A stretch of DNA of 64,000 bases from positions 31,595-95,594 of the forward strand of contig NZ_LZTA01000086.1 in assembly GCF_001665875.1 (NCBI RefSeq), in the 5' to 3' direction. Positions within the stretch are counted from its first letter, which is position 1, and the number at the start of each line of letters is the position of its first letter. The DNA is from Mycobacterium sp. 852002-40037_SCH5390672 (GTDB lineage: Bacteria > Actinomycetota > Actinomycetes > Mycobacteriales > Mycobacteriaceae). The notes under the pieces were generated by a model that saw only the letters and a program-made list of their open reading frames with translations, did not search any database and had not been told where the DNA came from. Shown here piece after piece: positions 50,321-58,690 of the stretch. The position numbers and the translations under genes were made by a program.

Positions 50321-51619
50321 GTGTCCGGAAGCACTCCGGCGAACACACCGTCGGCCGACCACGAATTGCGCCGGAGCCTCGGGGTTTTCGACGCGGTAGT
50401 GATCGGGCTGGGGTCGATGATCGGTGCCGGGATTTTCGCTGCACTGGGACCCGCAGCCGGCGCCGCCGGCTCGGGACTGCTGCTGGGCCTGGCGTTGGCA
50501 GCGGTGGTGGCCTTCTGCAACGCCACGTCTTCCGCGCGGCTGGCGGCGCGCTACCCCGCGTCAGGCGGCACCTATGTCTATGGCCGAAAACGGTTGGGAG
50601 ACTTCTGGGGATACCTGGCCGGATGGGGCTTTGTCGTCGGCAAGACCGCGTCGTGCGCGGCGATGGCGTTGACCGTCGGGTTCTATGCCTGGCCGGCGCA
50701 GGCGCATGCGGTGGCCGTCGCGGCGGTGGTCGCGCTGACCGCGGTGAACTATGCCGGCGTGCAGAAGTCGGCCTGGCTGACCCGCGTCATCGTCGCCACG
50801 GTGCTGGCCGTGCTGGCCGCGGTGATCGTCGCCGCGTTCACCTCGACAACCGCCGGCACCGATCAGCTGCGCCCGGTCGGCGCGACCATCGGCGGCGTGG
50901 TGCAGGCCGCGGGTCTGCTGTTTTTCGCCTTCGCCGGCTACGCGCGCATCGCGACCCTGGGCGAGGAGGTACGCGACCCGTCGCGCACCATTCCACGCGC
51001 GATACCCCTGGCGCTGACCATCACCCTGGCCGTTTATGCCCTGGTGGCGGTGGCCGCGCTCTCGGTGCTGGGGTCGAGCCGGCTGGCCGAGACCGCCGCC
51101 CCGCTGGTCGACACGGCCCGCGCGGCAGGAACGGGCTGGTTGGTCCCCGTCGTCCAGGTGGGCGCGGTGGTCGCGGCGCTGGGCTCCCTGCTCGCGCTGA
51201 TCCTGGGCGTCTCGCGCACCACATTGGCCATGGCACGGGACCGCCACCTCCCACCCGCGCTGGCCGCGGTGCACCCGCGGTTCCGGGTGTCCCACCGCGC
51301 CGAGCTACTGATCGGCGTCGTCGTCGCGATCCTGGCCGCCACCACCGACCTTCGCGACGCCATCGGGTTTTCGTCGTTCGCCGTGCTGATCTACTACGCC
51401 ATCGCCAACGCCTCCGCCGTCACCCTCGGGCCCGATGAGGGCCGCCCACACCGGGCCATTCCGCTGATCGGGCTGCTCGGCTGCGTGATGCTGGCTGTCG
51501 CGATGCCGCTGTGGTCGGTGCTGTCCGGTGTGGCGGTGCTGGCCATCGGCGTTGCCGCCTATCTGATTCGGCGTTTCATCGCCTCGATGATGTTGCGGCG
51601 CAATGCAAATCCGTCGTGA
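50321..51619 (+). CDS. APC-family amino acid permease
   Basis: A 432-residue polytopic transporter of the APC superfamily with about 12 helices. The first helix motif VVIGLGSMIGAGIFAALGPA is diagnostic. Others are RYPASGGTYVYGRKRLGDFW and FFAFAGYARIATLGEEVRDP. Amino acids or polyamines are the likely substrates. GTG 50321 follows AGGAGA with a 5-base gap. It is divergent from the ArsR-phosphatase gene and may share the operator region. Confidence 0.83.
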   Translation: MSGSTPANTPSADHELRRSLGVFDAVVIGLGSMIGAGIFAALGPAAGAAGSGLLLGLALAAVVAFCNATSSARLAARYPASGGTYVYGRKRLGDFWGYLAGWGFVVGKTASCAAMALTVGFYAWPAQAHAVAVAAVVALTAVNYAGVQKSAWLTRVIVATVLAVLAAVIVAAFTSTTAGTDQLRPVGATIGGVVQAAGLLFFAFAGYARIATLGEEVRDPSRTIPRAIPLALTITLAVYALVAVAALSVLGSSRLAETAAPLVDTARAAGTGWLVPVVQVGAVVAALGSLLALILGVSRTTLAMARDRHLPPALAAVHPRFRVSHRAELLIGVVVAILAATTDLRDAIGFSSFAVLIYYAIANASAVTLGPDEGRPHRAIPLIGLLGCVMLAVAMPLWSVLSGVAVLAIGVAAYLIRRFIASMMLRRNANPS

Positions 51620-51712
51620 CGTCGGCGCGCACCGCGGCAGGCGAGCCAACACCGCCACCGAGCAAATCGCGGCAACGCGATTCCCGGGAGGCGGGACGGG
51701 GAAGACTGAGGG

Positions 51713-52210
51713 ATGGCAAACCCGGGAACCGAAGCGTTCGAGAAGCTAGTGGCGCTGCTGAACTATCCGATGTTCGTGGTCACTACGCAGGCCAACGGCA
51801 CCCCCGCAGGGTGCCTGGTCGGTTTCGCCAGCCAGACCAGCATCCACCCGCCCCGATTTCTGGTCGGCCTGTCTCAGCGCAACCACACCTTCCGGATCGC
51901 CCACGACGCCTCCCACCTGGCCGTACACGTGTTCGACCACGAACACCTCGACGTGGTGGAGCTCTTCGGCAGTCAGACCAGCGACGAGGTCAACAAGTTC
52001 GACCGCTGTTCCTGGCACCGTGGCCCCGAACAGATGCCCATCCTCGACGACGCAGCCGCATGGTTCGTCGGCGAGGTCCTGGACCGTTTCACCCTGGGCG
52101 ACCATGTCGGGCACCTGCTGGCGCCGGTCGACGGCAGACCGCCAACCGAACTGGAAAGTTGGGTGTCATTCGGCGACGTGCGACAGCTGCAGCCCGGCCA
52201 CGAGGCCTAG
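51713..52210 (+). CDS. Flavin reductase-like domain protein (FMN split barrel)
   Basis: A 165-residue flavin reductase-type split barrel. PMFVVTTQANGTPAGCLVGF, FLVGLSQRNHTFRIAHDASH and VHVFDHEHLDVVELFGSQTS mark the fold. Such proteins bind FMN and supply reduced flavin or act as oxidoreductases; it could serve the HsaA-like hydroxylase as an HsaB equivalent, but it lies 15 kb away. The start is ATG 51713. The next gene starts 3 bases after the stop. Confidence 0.75.
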   Translation: MANPGTEAFEKLVALLNYPMFVVTTQANGTPAGCLVGFASQTSIHPPRFLVGLSQRNHTFRIAHDASHLAVHVFDHEHLDVVELFGSQTSDEVNKFDRCSWHRGPEQMPILDDAAAWFVGEVLDRFTLGDHVGHLLAPVDGRPPTELESWVSFGDVRQLQPGHEA

Positions 52211-52212
52211 GC

Positions 52213-52926
52213 GTGACCGAGTCGCCCCGGATCAGCGCCATCCCCAGCATCGTCGAACTCGCACCTTTCTACGCCGATCCGCCGGATGGCGTGCGCGCCA
52301 ACATGATCTTCAGCGCCGACGGTGCCGCCGCGTTCGGCGGTCGCGCGGGTCCGCTGTCATGCCCTACCGATCAGCGGCTTTTGCGAATCCTGCGCGGCCT
52401 CGCCGACGTCGTGCTGGTCGGTGCCGGCACCGCGCGCGCCGAAAACTATGGCCCGGTAGCGCTCAGCGATGCGGCGCGGGCCAGACGACACCACGAAGGG
52501 CGAGCCGAACCACCGCCGATCGCCGTCGTGAGCCGCAGCGGTGAACTACCGGCCCGGCTGTTCAGCAAGCCGGACCAGCCGCCGATCCTGGTGACCTGCG
52601 CGCGAACCGCGGCGCGGCATGACCTTGGCGACCGGCAACACATCCTGGTCGCCGGAGAAGACTCGGTCGACGTCTCCCGCGCGGTCGCGATGCTGCGTGA
52701 GCACGGCATGCACCGCATCCTGTGCGAGGGCGGACCGACACTGCTCGACGAGCTGGTGGAAGCCGACGCCGTCACCGAGATCTGCGTGACGCTTGCCCCC
52801 AAACTGGCGGCCAGCCAACCAGTGGGCCACCGGCTGCACCCGGCGCGGCTGCCCACACCGGTCACCATGAGCCTCGAGCACGCGTTGGTCTGCGACGGCT
52901 ATCTGTTTTTGAGATATCTCCGCTGA
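52213..52926 (+). CDS. RibD-like pyrimidine reductase-family protein
   Basis: A 237-residue dihydrofolate-reductase-like fold of the RibD C-terminal type. It has RANMIFSADGAAAFGGRAGP, VVLVGAGTARAENYG and ILCEGGPTLLDELVEADAVT. RibD reduces a ribosylamino-pyrimidine in riboflavin synthesis; this paralogue may act elsewhere or reduce another substrate with NADPH. The start is GTG 52213, coupled to the flavin reductase-like gene by a 2-bp gap. The pair may be functionally linked. Confidence 0.78.
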   Translation: MTESPRISAIPSIVELAPFYADPPDGVRANMIFSADGAAAFGGRAGPLSCPTDQRLLRILRGLADVVLVGAGTARAENYGPVALSDAARARRHHEGRAEPPPIAVVSRSGELPARLFSKPDQPPILVTCARTAARHDLGDRQHILVAGEDSVDVSRAVAMLREHGMHRILCEGGPTLLDELVEADAVTEICVTLAPKLAASQPVGHRLHPARLPTPVTMSLEHALVCDGYLFLRYLR

Positions 52927-53105
52927 GCCCGGCCACACCTCGCCGGAATGCGGAGGTACGAAAGCGCTCGGCATGCAGCCGACGACAGCTCTTCCTATGA
53001 TGAAAATGCCCGGTTTGAACGCTGAGCGGATCGCTTCCCGCGACACCCCTTCAATTGATCGCTATCCAGTTTCTCGAGTGCCCACAGAAAAGGATCACCG
53101 GCCAG

Positions 53106-53447
53106 GTGAGCAGTTCAGACGACGACCACGACTACCGTAATCTGGCGGTGAACCGACTGCGTCCCAGTGAAATTCACTGGGCGCTGAACCACGATGCGGT
53201 GCACGGAATCGCGTACGCGTTCAAGAACCCTGTCGCGGTTGCCGGGTCCATCGAGGATCCCGACGACGACCGAAAGACCTACCTGGTGCGGGTCAAGCGC
53301 GACGACCTGGCCAATGCGCTGGAAAAAATCAACGAATGGATCTTCGACAATCCCGGTCCGGCCGGGATGCAGGCGTACGGTTTCGTTCGTGCGCTGTCCC
53401 GAGAGGGGCTCACCGAACGCGCCACCGGTGACGACGACAACCGTTAA
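53106..53447 (+). CDS. Conserved small acidic/basic protein, unknown
   Basis: A 113-residue protein with GTG 53106 (VSSSDDDHDYRNLAVNRLRP). The frame is open a little further upstream to TTG 53055, but the sequence there does not look coding. IHWALNHDAVHGIAYAFKNP, then KTYLVRVKRDDLANALEKIN and AYGFVRALSREG suggest a compact alpha/beta domain. I do not recognise a family. It stands alone before the kinase genes. Confidence 0.55.
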   Translation: MSSSDDDHDYRNLAVNRLRPSEIHWALNHDAVHGIAYAFKNPVAVAGSIEDPDDDRKTYLVRVKRDDLANALEKINEWIFDNPGPAGMQAYGFVRALSREGLTERATGDDDNR

Positions 53448-53621
53448 TCGCGCGCCGTCGAATTAGCTGGCTTTCGCTATTCACCGTGCCGCGCGGTCGC
53501 GGAAACCTTAGCCTTATGCCTGCATGCCACCGCATACGCGGATTCGGTGCAGTCGCTGGCCGGGTGCGCGAGGCCGCCAGTTGTCGGTTGCGGCGCACGG
53601 CTGGCGGGTGAGGAGTCTTCG

Positions 53622-55424
53622 ATGGGTGACGCGACCGCCGATTCGCGGGAGGGTACGCAATTCGGGCCGTATCAGCTGCGGCGGCTGATCGGCCGCGGCG
53701 GCATGGGGGACGTCTACGAGGCCGAGGACACGGTGCGCGAGCGCATCGTGGCCCTGAAACTGATGTCGCAGACCCTGTCCAACGATCCCGTCTTCCGCTC
53801 GCGGATGCAGCGCGAGGCCCGCACCGCCGGGCGGCTACACGAACCGCACGTCGTGCCGATCCACGACTTCGGCGAGATCGACGGCCAGCTCTACGTGGAC
53901 ATGCGGCTGATCGACGGCAAAGACCTGGCCGGCATGCTGAAGCGCTACGGACCCATATCCCCGCCGCGGGCGATAGCGATTGTCCGCCAAATTGGTTCGG
54001 CACTCGACGCCGCCCACGCGGCCGGGATCCTGCATCGAGACGTGAAGCCGGAGAACATTTTGGTGAGTGCCGACGACTTCGCGTACCTGGTCGATTTCGG
54101 CATCGCCAGCGCCACATCCGACGAGAAACTCACGCAATTCGGCACCACCGTGGGCACCGCCAAATACATGGCCCCGGAGCGGTTCGGCGACTCCGAAATA
54201 ACCCAGAAGGCCGACATCTACGCTCTTGCCTGCGTGCTGTATGAGTGCCTGACCGGCTCCCCGCCCTACACGGGAGACCAGCTCAGCGTGATGGGCGCAC
54301 ACGTACACCAGCCGATCCCGCGTCCGAGCGCGACGCGGCCCAGCATCCCCGCCGCCTTCGACGGCGTGATCGCCCGCGGCATGGCGAAGGATCCCGCGGA
54401 TCGCTACCTCACCTGCGGTGACCTGTCGGCGGCCGCCTATGGGGCGCTGGCGGCACCGGACCAAGACCGGGCCACCGACATCTTGGAGCGCAGCCAAATG
54501 GCAACGCCACCGGCCGCATTCGCCGCCCAGCCGGTCGGCGGCTTTGCGTCCGGGCCGCCCGCCCCGGTGTCGCAACCTCCCCCGGTCAGCGCCTGGCCCG
54601 CGCCCTTGGCCGGGCAGCCGCTGACTTCCGGCGCACCGGGGCTGCAGCCCACGGCGTGGGGCGGCCCTCCGGTCTGGACGAATGCCGGTGGCGCCACACC
54701 GCCCTGGGGTCAGCCGCCGCGTGCCAGCCGCAAGCCGTGGCTCTGGGTCGGTGTCGCCGCCACCGTCACGGTGGTTCTCATCGGGGTGATCCTCGTCGCC
54801 GTCCGCCCCTGGGAACCGAAGCCCGGGCCGGCGTCGGCCCCGCCTGCGCCACCGCCGGATGCCGTCGCGCTGCGGGTCCTCGACGACGGCGTGTTCGTGG
54901 GCAGTTCGGCGGCCCAGACCACGATCGACATTTTCAACGAGCCCATCTGCCCGCCGTGCGGCAGCTTCATCAGGTCGAACGCCACCGACATCGACGCCGC
55001 GGTGAACAACAAGAAGCTCGCCGTGCGCTACCACCTGCTCAACTTCCTCGACGACAAATCGCACAGCCAGGACTACTCCACTCGCGCGGTGGCGGCCACC
55101 TACTGCGTCGCCGGGCAGAACGACCCCAAGCTCTACGCCGATTTCTATTCGAACCTGTTCGCCAGCAACTTTCAGCCGCAAGAGGGCGCCGCCGAAGACC
55201 GCACCGATGGCGAGCTCGCCCAATTGGCCAAGACGGTCGGCGCCGGCGCCGGCGCCGTCACCTGCATCAAATCCGGCGATGACGTCGGCACGGCCAAGGT
55301 TAAAGCGGCGAACGGCTACTCGTCGCTGTCGGGAGACAACGCCAACTCCACACCGTTCGTGTGGGACGGCAGCACGGCCGTGAACTACCAGAATCCGGCG
55401 TGGCTGACGAAACTCACCGGATAG
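53622..55424 (+). CDS. pknE: Serine/threonine-protein kinase PknE
   Basis: A 600-residue transmembrane kinase. The kinase domain (about 14-275) has the glycine loop IGRGGMGDVYEAE, Lys46 in VALKLM, HRDVKPENIL, DFG, and PERFGDSE in the activation segment. A Pro-rich juxtamembrane linker follows, then a single helix (about 369-392). The C-terminal extracytoplasmic domain is thioredoxin/DsbG-like, with CPPC near 442 (PICPPCGSF) and later cysteines. This architecture is PknE, which responds to redox and nitric-oxide stress. The start is ATG 53622. It is the first of two tandem kinases. Confidence 0.88.
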   Translation: MGDATADSREGTQFGPYQLRRLIGRGGMGDVYEAEDTVRERIVALKLMSQTLSNDPVFRSRMQREARTAGRLHEPHVVPIHDFGEIDGQLYVDMRLIDGKDLAGMLKRYGPISPPRAIAIVRQIGSALDAAHAAGILHRDVKPENILVSADDFAYLVDFGIASATSDEKLTQFGTTVGTAKYMAPERFGDSEITQKADIYALACVLYECLTGSPPYTGDQLSVMGAHVHQPIPRPSATRPSIPAAFDGVIARGMAKDPADRYLTCGDLSAAAYGALAAPDQDRATDILERSQMATPPAAFAAQPVGGFASGPPAPVSQPPPVSAWPAPLAGQPLTSGAPGLQPTAWGGPPVWTNAGGATPPWGQPPRASRKPWLWVGVAATVTVVLIGVILVAVRPWEPKPGPASAPPAPPPDAVALRVLDDGVFVGSSAAQTTIDIFNEPICPPCGSFIRSNATDIDAAVNNKKLAVRYHLLNFLDDKSHSQDYSTRAVAATYCVAGQNDPKLYADFYSNLFASNFQPQEGAAEDRTDGELAQLAKTVGAGAGAVTCIKSGDDVGTAKVKAANGYSSLSGDNANSTPFVWDGSTAVNYQNPAWLTKLTG

Positions 55425-55563
55425 TGAAGCGGCCCAACCGGGGCCGCACGCCCGGGCGAGCCGCGGTCGGCGCGCAGGGGGATGTTGTACTTTTCCTGCG
55501 GTGCGATCGGTGGGGCCGAACCGCCGCTCTTGCCGTGGCGTTGTGAGTTGATTGGAGTCAGCG

Positions 55564-57102
55564 ATGAGCGACGCGCAGGGGTCGCGGTCGGGGACGATGT
55601 TCGGTCCGTACCGCCTGAAGCGCCTGCTCGGCCGCGGCGGAATGGGCGAGGTCTACGAAGCCGAGCACACCGTCAAACAGTGGACCGTCGCGCTGAAGCT
55701 GATGTCACACACGTTCAGCCAGGATCCGGTGTTCCGCAAGCGAATGGAGCGTGAGGCCCGCATCACCGGCAGGCTGCTGGAGCCGCACGTGGTGCCGATC
55801 CACGACTACGGCGAAATCGACGGCCAACTGTATTTGGAGATGCGCCTCATCGAGGGTGTCGATCTGGACAGCCTGCTCGAACGGGAGGGGCCGCTGCCCG
55901 CGCCGCGGGCGGTGGCCATCATCCATCAGGTCGCGTCGGCCCTGGACGCCGCCCACACCGCCGGGGTGACGCATCGAGACGTCAAACCGCAGAATATCCT
56001 CATCACCGGTGACGACTTCGCCTATCTGGTCGACTTCGGGATTGCCAGCGCCAAGACCGACGAGAAACTGACCCAGCTGGGCACCGCGGTGGGAACGTTG
56101 AAATACATGGCGCCCGAACGCTTTTCGAGTGACGAGGTGACTTCCCGCGCGGACGTGTACGCGCTGGCCTGCGTGCTCTACGAATGCCTGACCGGGGCGC
56201 CGCCGTATGGCGCCGACAGCACCGGCATGCTGGTCACCGCGCACATGATGCAGCCCATCCCCAAGCCCAGCGTGCATGGCGCCGGCGTGAGCCCGGCGTT
56301 CGACGCGGTGATCGCGGCGGGAATGGCCAAGGACCCCACCGAGCGCTACGCCACCGCCGGTGCCCTGGCGGCTGCCGCGCACAAGGCATTGAGCAGCCCC
56401 GAGCGCGAGCGCGCCGAGACGATCCTGCAGCGCAGCGACACCTCGGGCGAGCTGAACGCCCTTCTCCTGCCGCCCGGGGCCGACGTCGCGATCAGCCCAC
56501 CCGGGCGGCCGCGGCGCAGCCGTACCCGCTGGCCGATGGTGGCCGCCGCGGCCGTCGTCGCCGTCGCGATCGGGGCCGTCGGCGTGTGGCTGGTGCTCAC
56601 ACCGACCAGCCAGAGGCAGCACCGGGTCAGTTCGGGGAAGACCGCGCCGCCGTCCGCCGCCGCCCCCAGCGGCGACCAGGCTCGGCTGATCAGCCTGCTC
56701 CCGCCGGGCTACCTGCCCGGCACCTGCACGCCGGCCACTCCCGAGTCGGGCAGCATCTGGGTGACCGCGGCGGCCATGGTGACCTGCGGACAGAACACCC
56801 AGCCCGGCGGCCCGGCCCGGGCCACCTACGCGCTGTTTCCCACGCCCGACCGGCTGAAGCGGGCCTTCAACGACGACATCGGCAACGTCAGCCTGGTGAA
56901 CTGCCCCGGCGAGGGACGCTCACCCGTCAGCTGGCACTACGACGAGACCCCCAACGACATGGCCGGCCTGATCGCGTGCGGCACCTACAACAACCACCCG
57001 AACGTGATCTGGTCCAACGACGCCAGACTCATGCTCAGCGACGTCACCGGGGACCCGGCCACCGTCGAAGACTTGCACACGTGGTGGGACGCGTACGGCT
57101 GA
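55564..57102 (+). CDS. PknE-like serine/threonine kinase with a different ectodomain
   Basis: A 512-residue transmembrane kinase, a close paralogue of the upstream PknE in its kinase domain (GRGGMGEVYEAEHTV, VALKLM, HRDVKPQNIL, DFG, PERFSSDEV). A helix at about 320-344 leads to a short C-terminal domain of about 140 residues with four cysteines (GTCTPATP, VTCGQN, VNCPGE, IACGTY). That domain is unlike the thioredoxin domain of PknE. The start is ATG 55564. The pair arose by duplication, followed by an ectodomain swap. It may be related to PknF, but I cannot assign a symbol. Confidence 0.8.
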   Translation: MSDAQGSRSGTMFGPYRLKRLLGRGGMGEVYEAEHTVKQWTVALKLMSHTFSQDPVFRKRMEREARITGRLLEPHVVPIHDYGEIDGQLYLEMRLIEGVDLDSLLEREGPLPAPRAVAIIHQVASALDAAHTAGVTHRDVKPQNILITGDDFAYLVDFGIASAKTDEKLTQLGTAVGTLKYMAPERFSSDEVTSRADVYALACVLYECLTGAPPYGADSTGMLVTAHMMQPIPKPSVHGAGVSPAFDAVIAAGMAKDPTERYATAGALAAAAHKALSSPERERAETILQRSDTSGELNALLLPPGADVAISPPGRPRRSRTRWPMVAAAAVVAVAIGAVGVWLVLTPTSQRQHRVSSGKTAPPSAAAPSGDQARLISLLPPGYLPGTCTPATPESGSIWVTAAAMVTCGQNTQPGGPARATYALFPTPDRLKRAFNDDIGNVSLVNCPGEGRSPVSWHYDETPNDMAGLIACGTYNNHPNVIWSNDARLMLSDVTGDPATVEDLHTWWDAYG

Positions 57103-57113
57103 TCTAGTTCGGC

Positions 57114-58598
57114 TCAATCTGTCGCCGGTGCCGAATCTTCTTGGCTCTCAGCTTCTTCCACGGTCAACGGCAACGCCAGCTCCTCCAGCGGGCGCTGCTC
57201 GGCGGCGATGCCCAGCCACAGTTCGACCAGGCCGGCCGCCGCCATCACGGCCGCCCCGATGAGGAATGACCAGACGACCTCGGTGCGCATGCCCGAGTTG
57301 ATCAGCTGACCGAACAGCAGCGGGCCGGTGATACCGCCGATCGCCGTGCCCATCGCGTAGAAGAAGGCGATCGCCAGCGCCCTGGTCTCCATCGGGAAGA
57401 TCTCGCTGACCGTCAGGTAGGCCGCGCTGGCGCCGGCCGACGCCAGGAAGAAGGCGACGATCAGCACGCCGATGAAGGCCCAGACACCACCGGCCTGGGT
57501 CAGGAACACCAGCGCCAGGGCCACCACCGCGACACCGGAACCGATGTACGTCAGCGTGATCATCGGTTTGCGGCCGACGGTGTCGAACAGGTGCCCGAGA
57601 ATCAGCGGGCCGGCGAAGTTGCTCAACGCCCACAGCACGAAGAACACCGGCACCATGCCCGACGGCACGGCGTAGAACTGGCTGAGCAGCGTGCCGAGGT
57701 TGAACGTGACGCCGTTGTAGAGGAACGCCTGCCCGATGAACAGGGCCAGCCCGAGGACCGCGCGCCGGGGATAGAGCTTGAACGCCACGGCGGCGATCTC
57801 CCGGAACGAAATCGCCGTGCGCTGACGGATCCGCAGCGCCTTGCCCTGCGGTTCGGGCAGGGGTCGGCCGGTCTCGCGCTGGACCGCCTCTTCGATCTCG
57901 CCGACGATCTGCTCCGCCTCGTCGTCACGGCCGTGGATGAACAACCAGCGCGGGCTCTCGGGGACGTTGCGCCGGACGAGGAGTACGAAAATGCCGAGGA
58001 TGGCGCCGATGCCGAAGGCGAGCCGCCAGCCGATGTTGGGCGGGAAGTTCGACGTGTTCAGCAGGATCAGCGCGCCGCCGGCGCCGGCGGCCGAACCCAG
58101 CCAATAGGTTCCGTTGATCACCAGGTCGACGCGACCACGCACGCGGGCAGGGATCAACTCGTCGATGGCCGAATTGATGGCGGCGTATTCGCCCCCGATG
58201 CCCGAGCCGGTGAAGAAACGGGTGAGGAAGAAATACCACGGGGCGAACGCGAACGCGGTCGCGACGGTGGCCACCAAATAGATTGCGAGGGTGAGGATGA
58301 ACAGGTTTCGCCGGCCGAAGCGGTCGGTCAGGTGGCCGAAGAACAGCGCCCCCGAACACGCGCCCGCGATGTAAATCGCCGCGGCCATTCCGATCTGCGC
58401 GGGGTTCAGCGCGATGCCGCTGTTGTGCTCCATGAGCCGGGCCGACACGTTGCCCACCATCGTGACCTCGAGCCCGTCGAGCACCCACACCCCACCCAGG
58501 CCGACCACGACGCGCCAGTGAAACCGCGACCACGGCAGCCGGTCCAGCCGCGCCGGCACATGCGTCGAAATCGTTTTGGTTTGCGCGCTCGCACTCAT
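57114..58598 (-). CDS. MFS transporter (sugar/metabolite porter type)
   Basis: A 494-residue MFS transporter with 12 predicted helices. GHLTDRFGRRNLFILTLAIY is the loop 2-3 signature, RFFTGSGIGGEYAAINSAID the helix 4 signature, PESPRWLFIHGRDDEAEQIV the sugar-porter-type signature after helix 6, and GHLFDTVGRKPMITLTYIGS the second loop signature. The start is ATG 58598. It is convergent with the kinase gene, with an 11-bp gap. The substrate is unknown. Confidence 0.84.
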   Translation of the reverse strand: MSASAQTKTISTHVPARLDRLPWSRFHWRVVVGLGGVWVLDGLEVTMVGNVSARLMEHNSGIALNPAQIGMAAAIYIAGACSGALFFGHLTDRFGRRNLFILTLAIYLVATVATAFAFAPWYFFLTRFFTGSGIGGEYAAINSAIDELIPARVRGRVDLVINGTYWLGSAAGAGGALILLNTSNFPPNIGWRLAFGIGAILGIFVLLVRRNVPESPRWLFIHGRDDEAEQIVGEIEEAVQRETGRPLPEPQGKALRIRQRTAISFREIAAVAFKLYPRRAVLGLALFIGQAFLYNGVTFNLGTLLSQFYAVPSGMVPVFFVLWALSNFAGPLILGHLFDTVGRKPMITLTYIGSGVAVVALALVFLTQAGGVWAFIGVLIVAFFLASAGASAAYLTVSEIFPMETRALAIAFFYAMGTAIGGITGPLLFGQLINSGMRTEVVWSFLIGAAVMAAAGLVELWLGIAAEQRPLEELALPLTVEEAESQEDSAPATD

Positions 58599-58690
58599 GC
58601 AGTCTCCGTTCTGGGTTGACAGAGATTTACCCACCCGCGCCCGTCGCTAGCCCTCAGCCGGGCATCGAACCGGCGCCGCACCGGCCGGCG

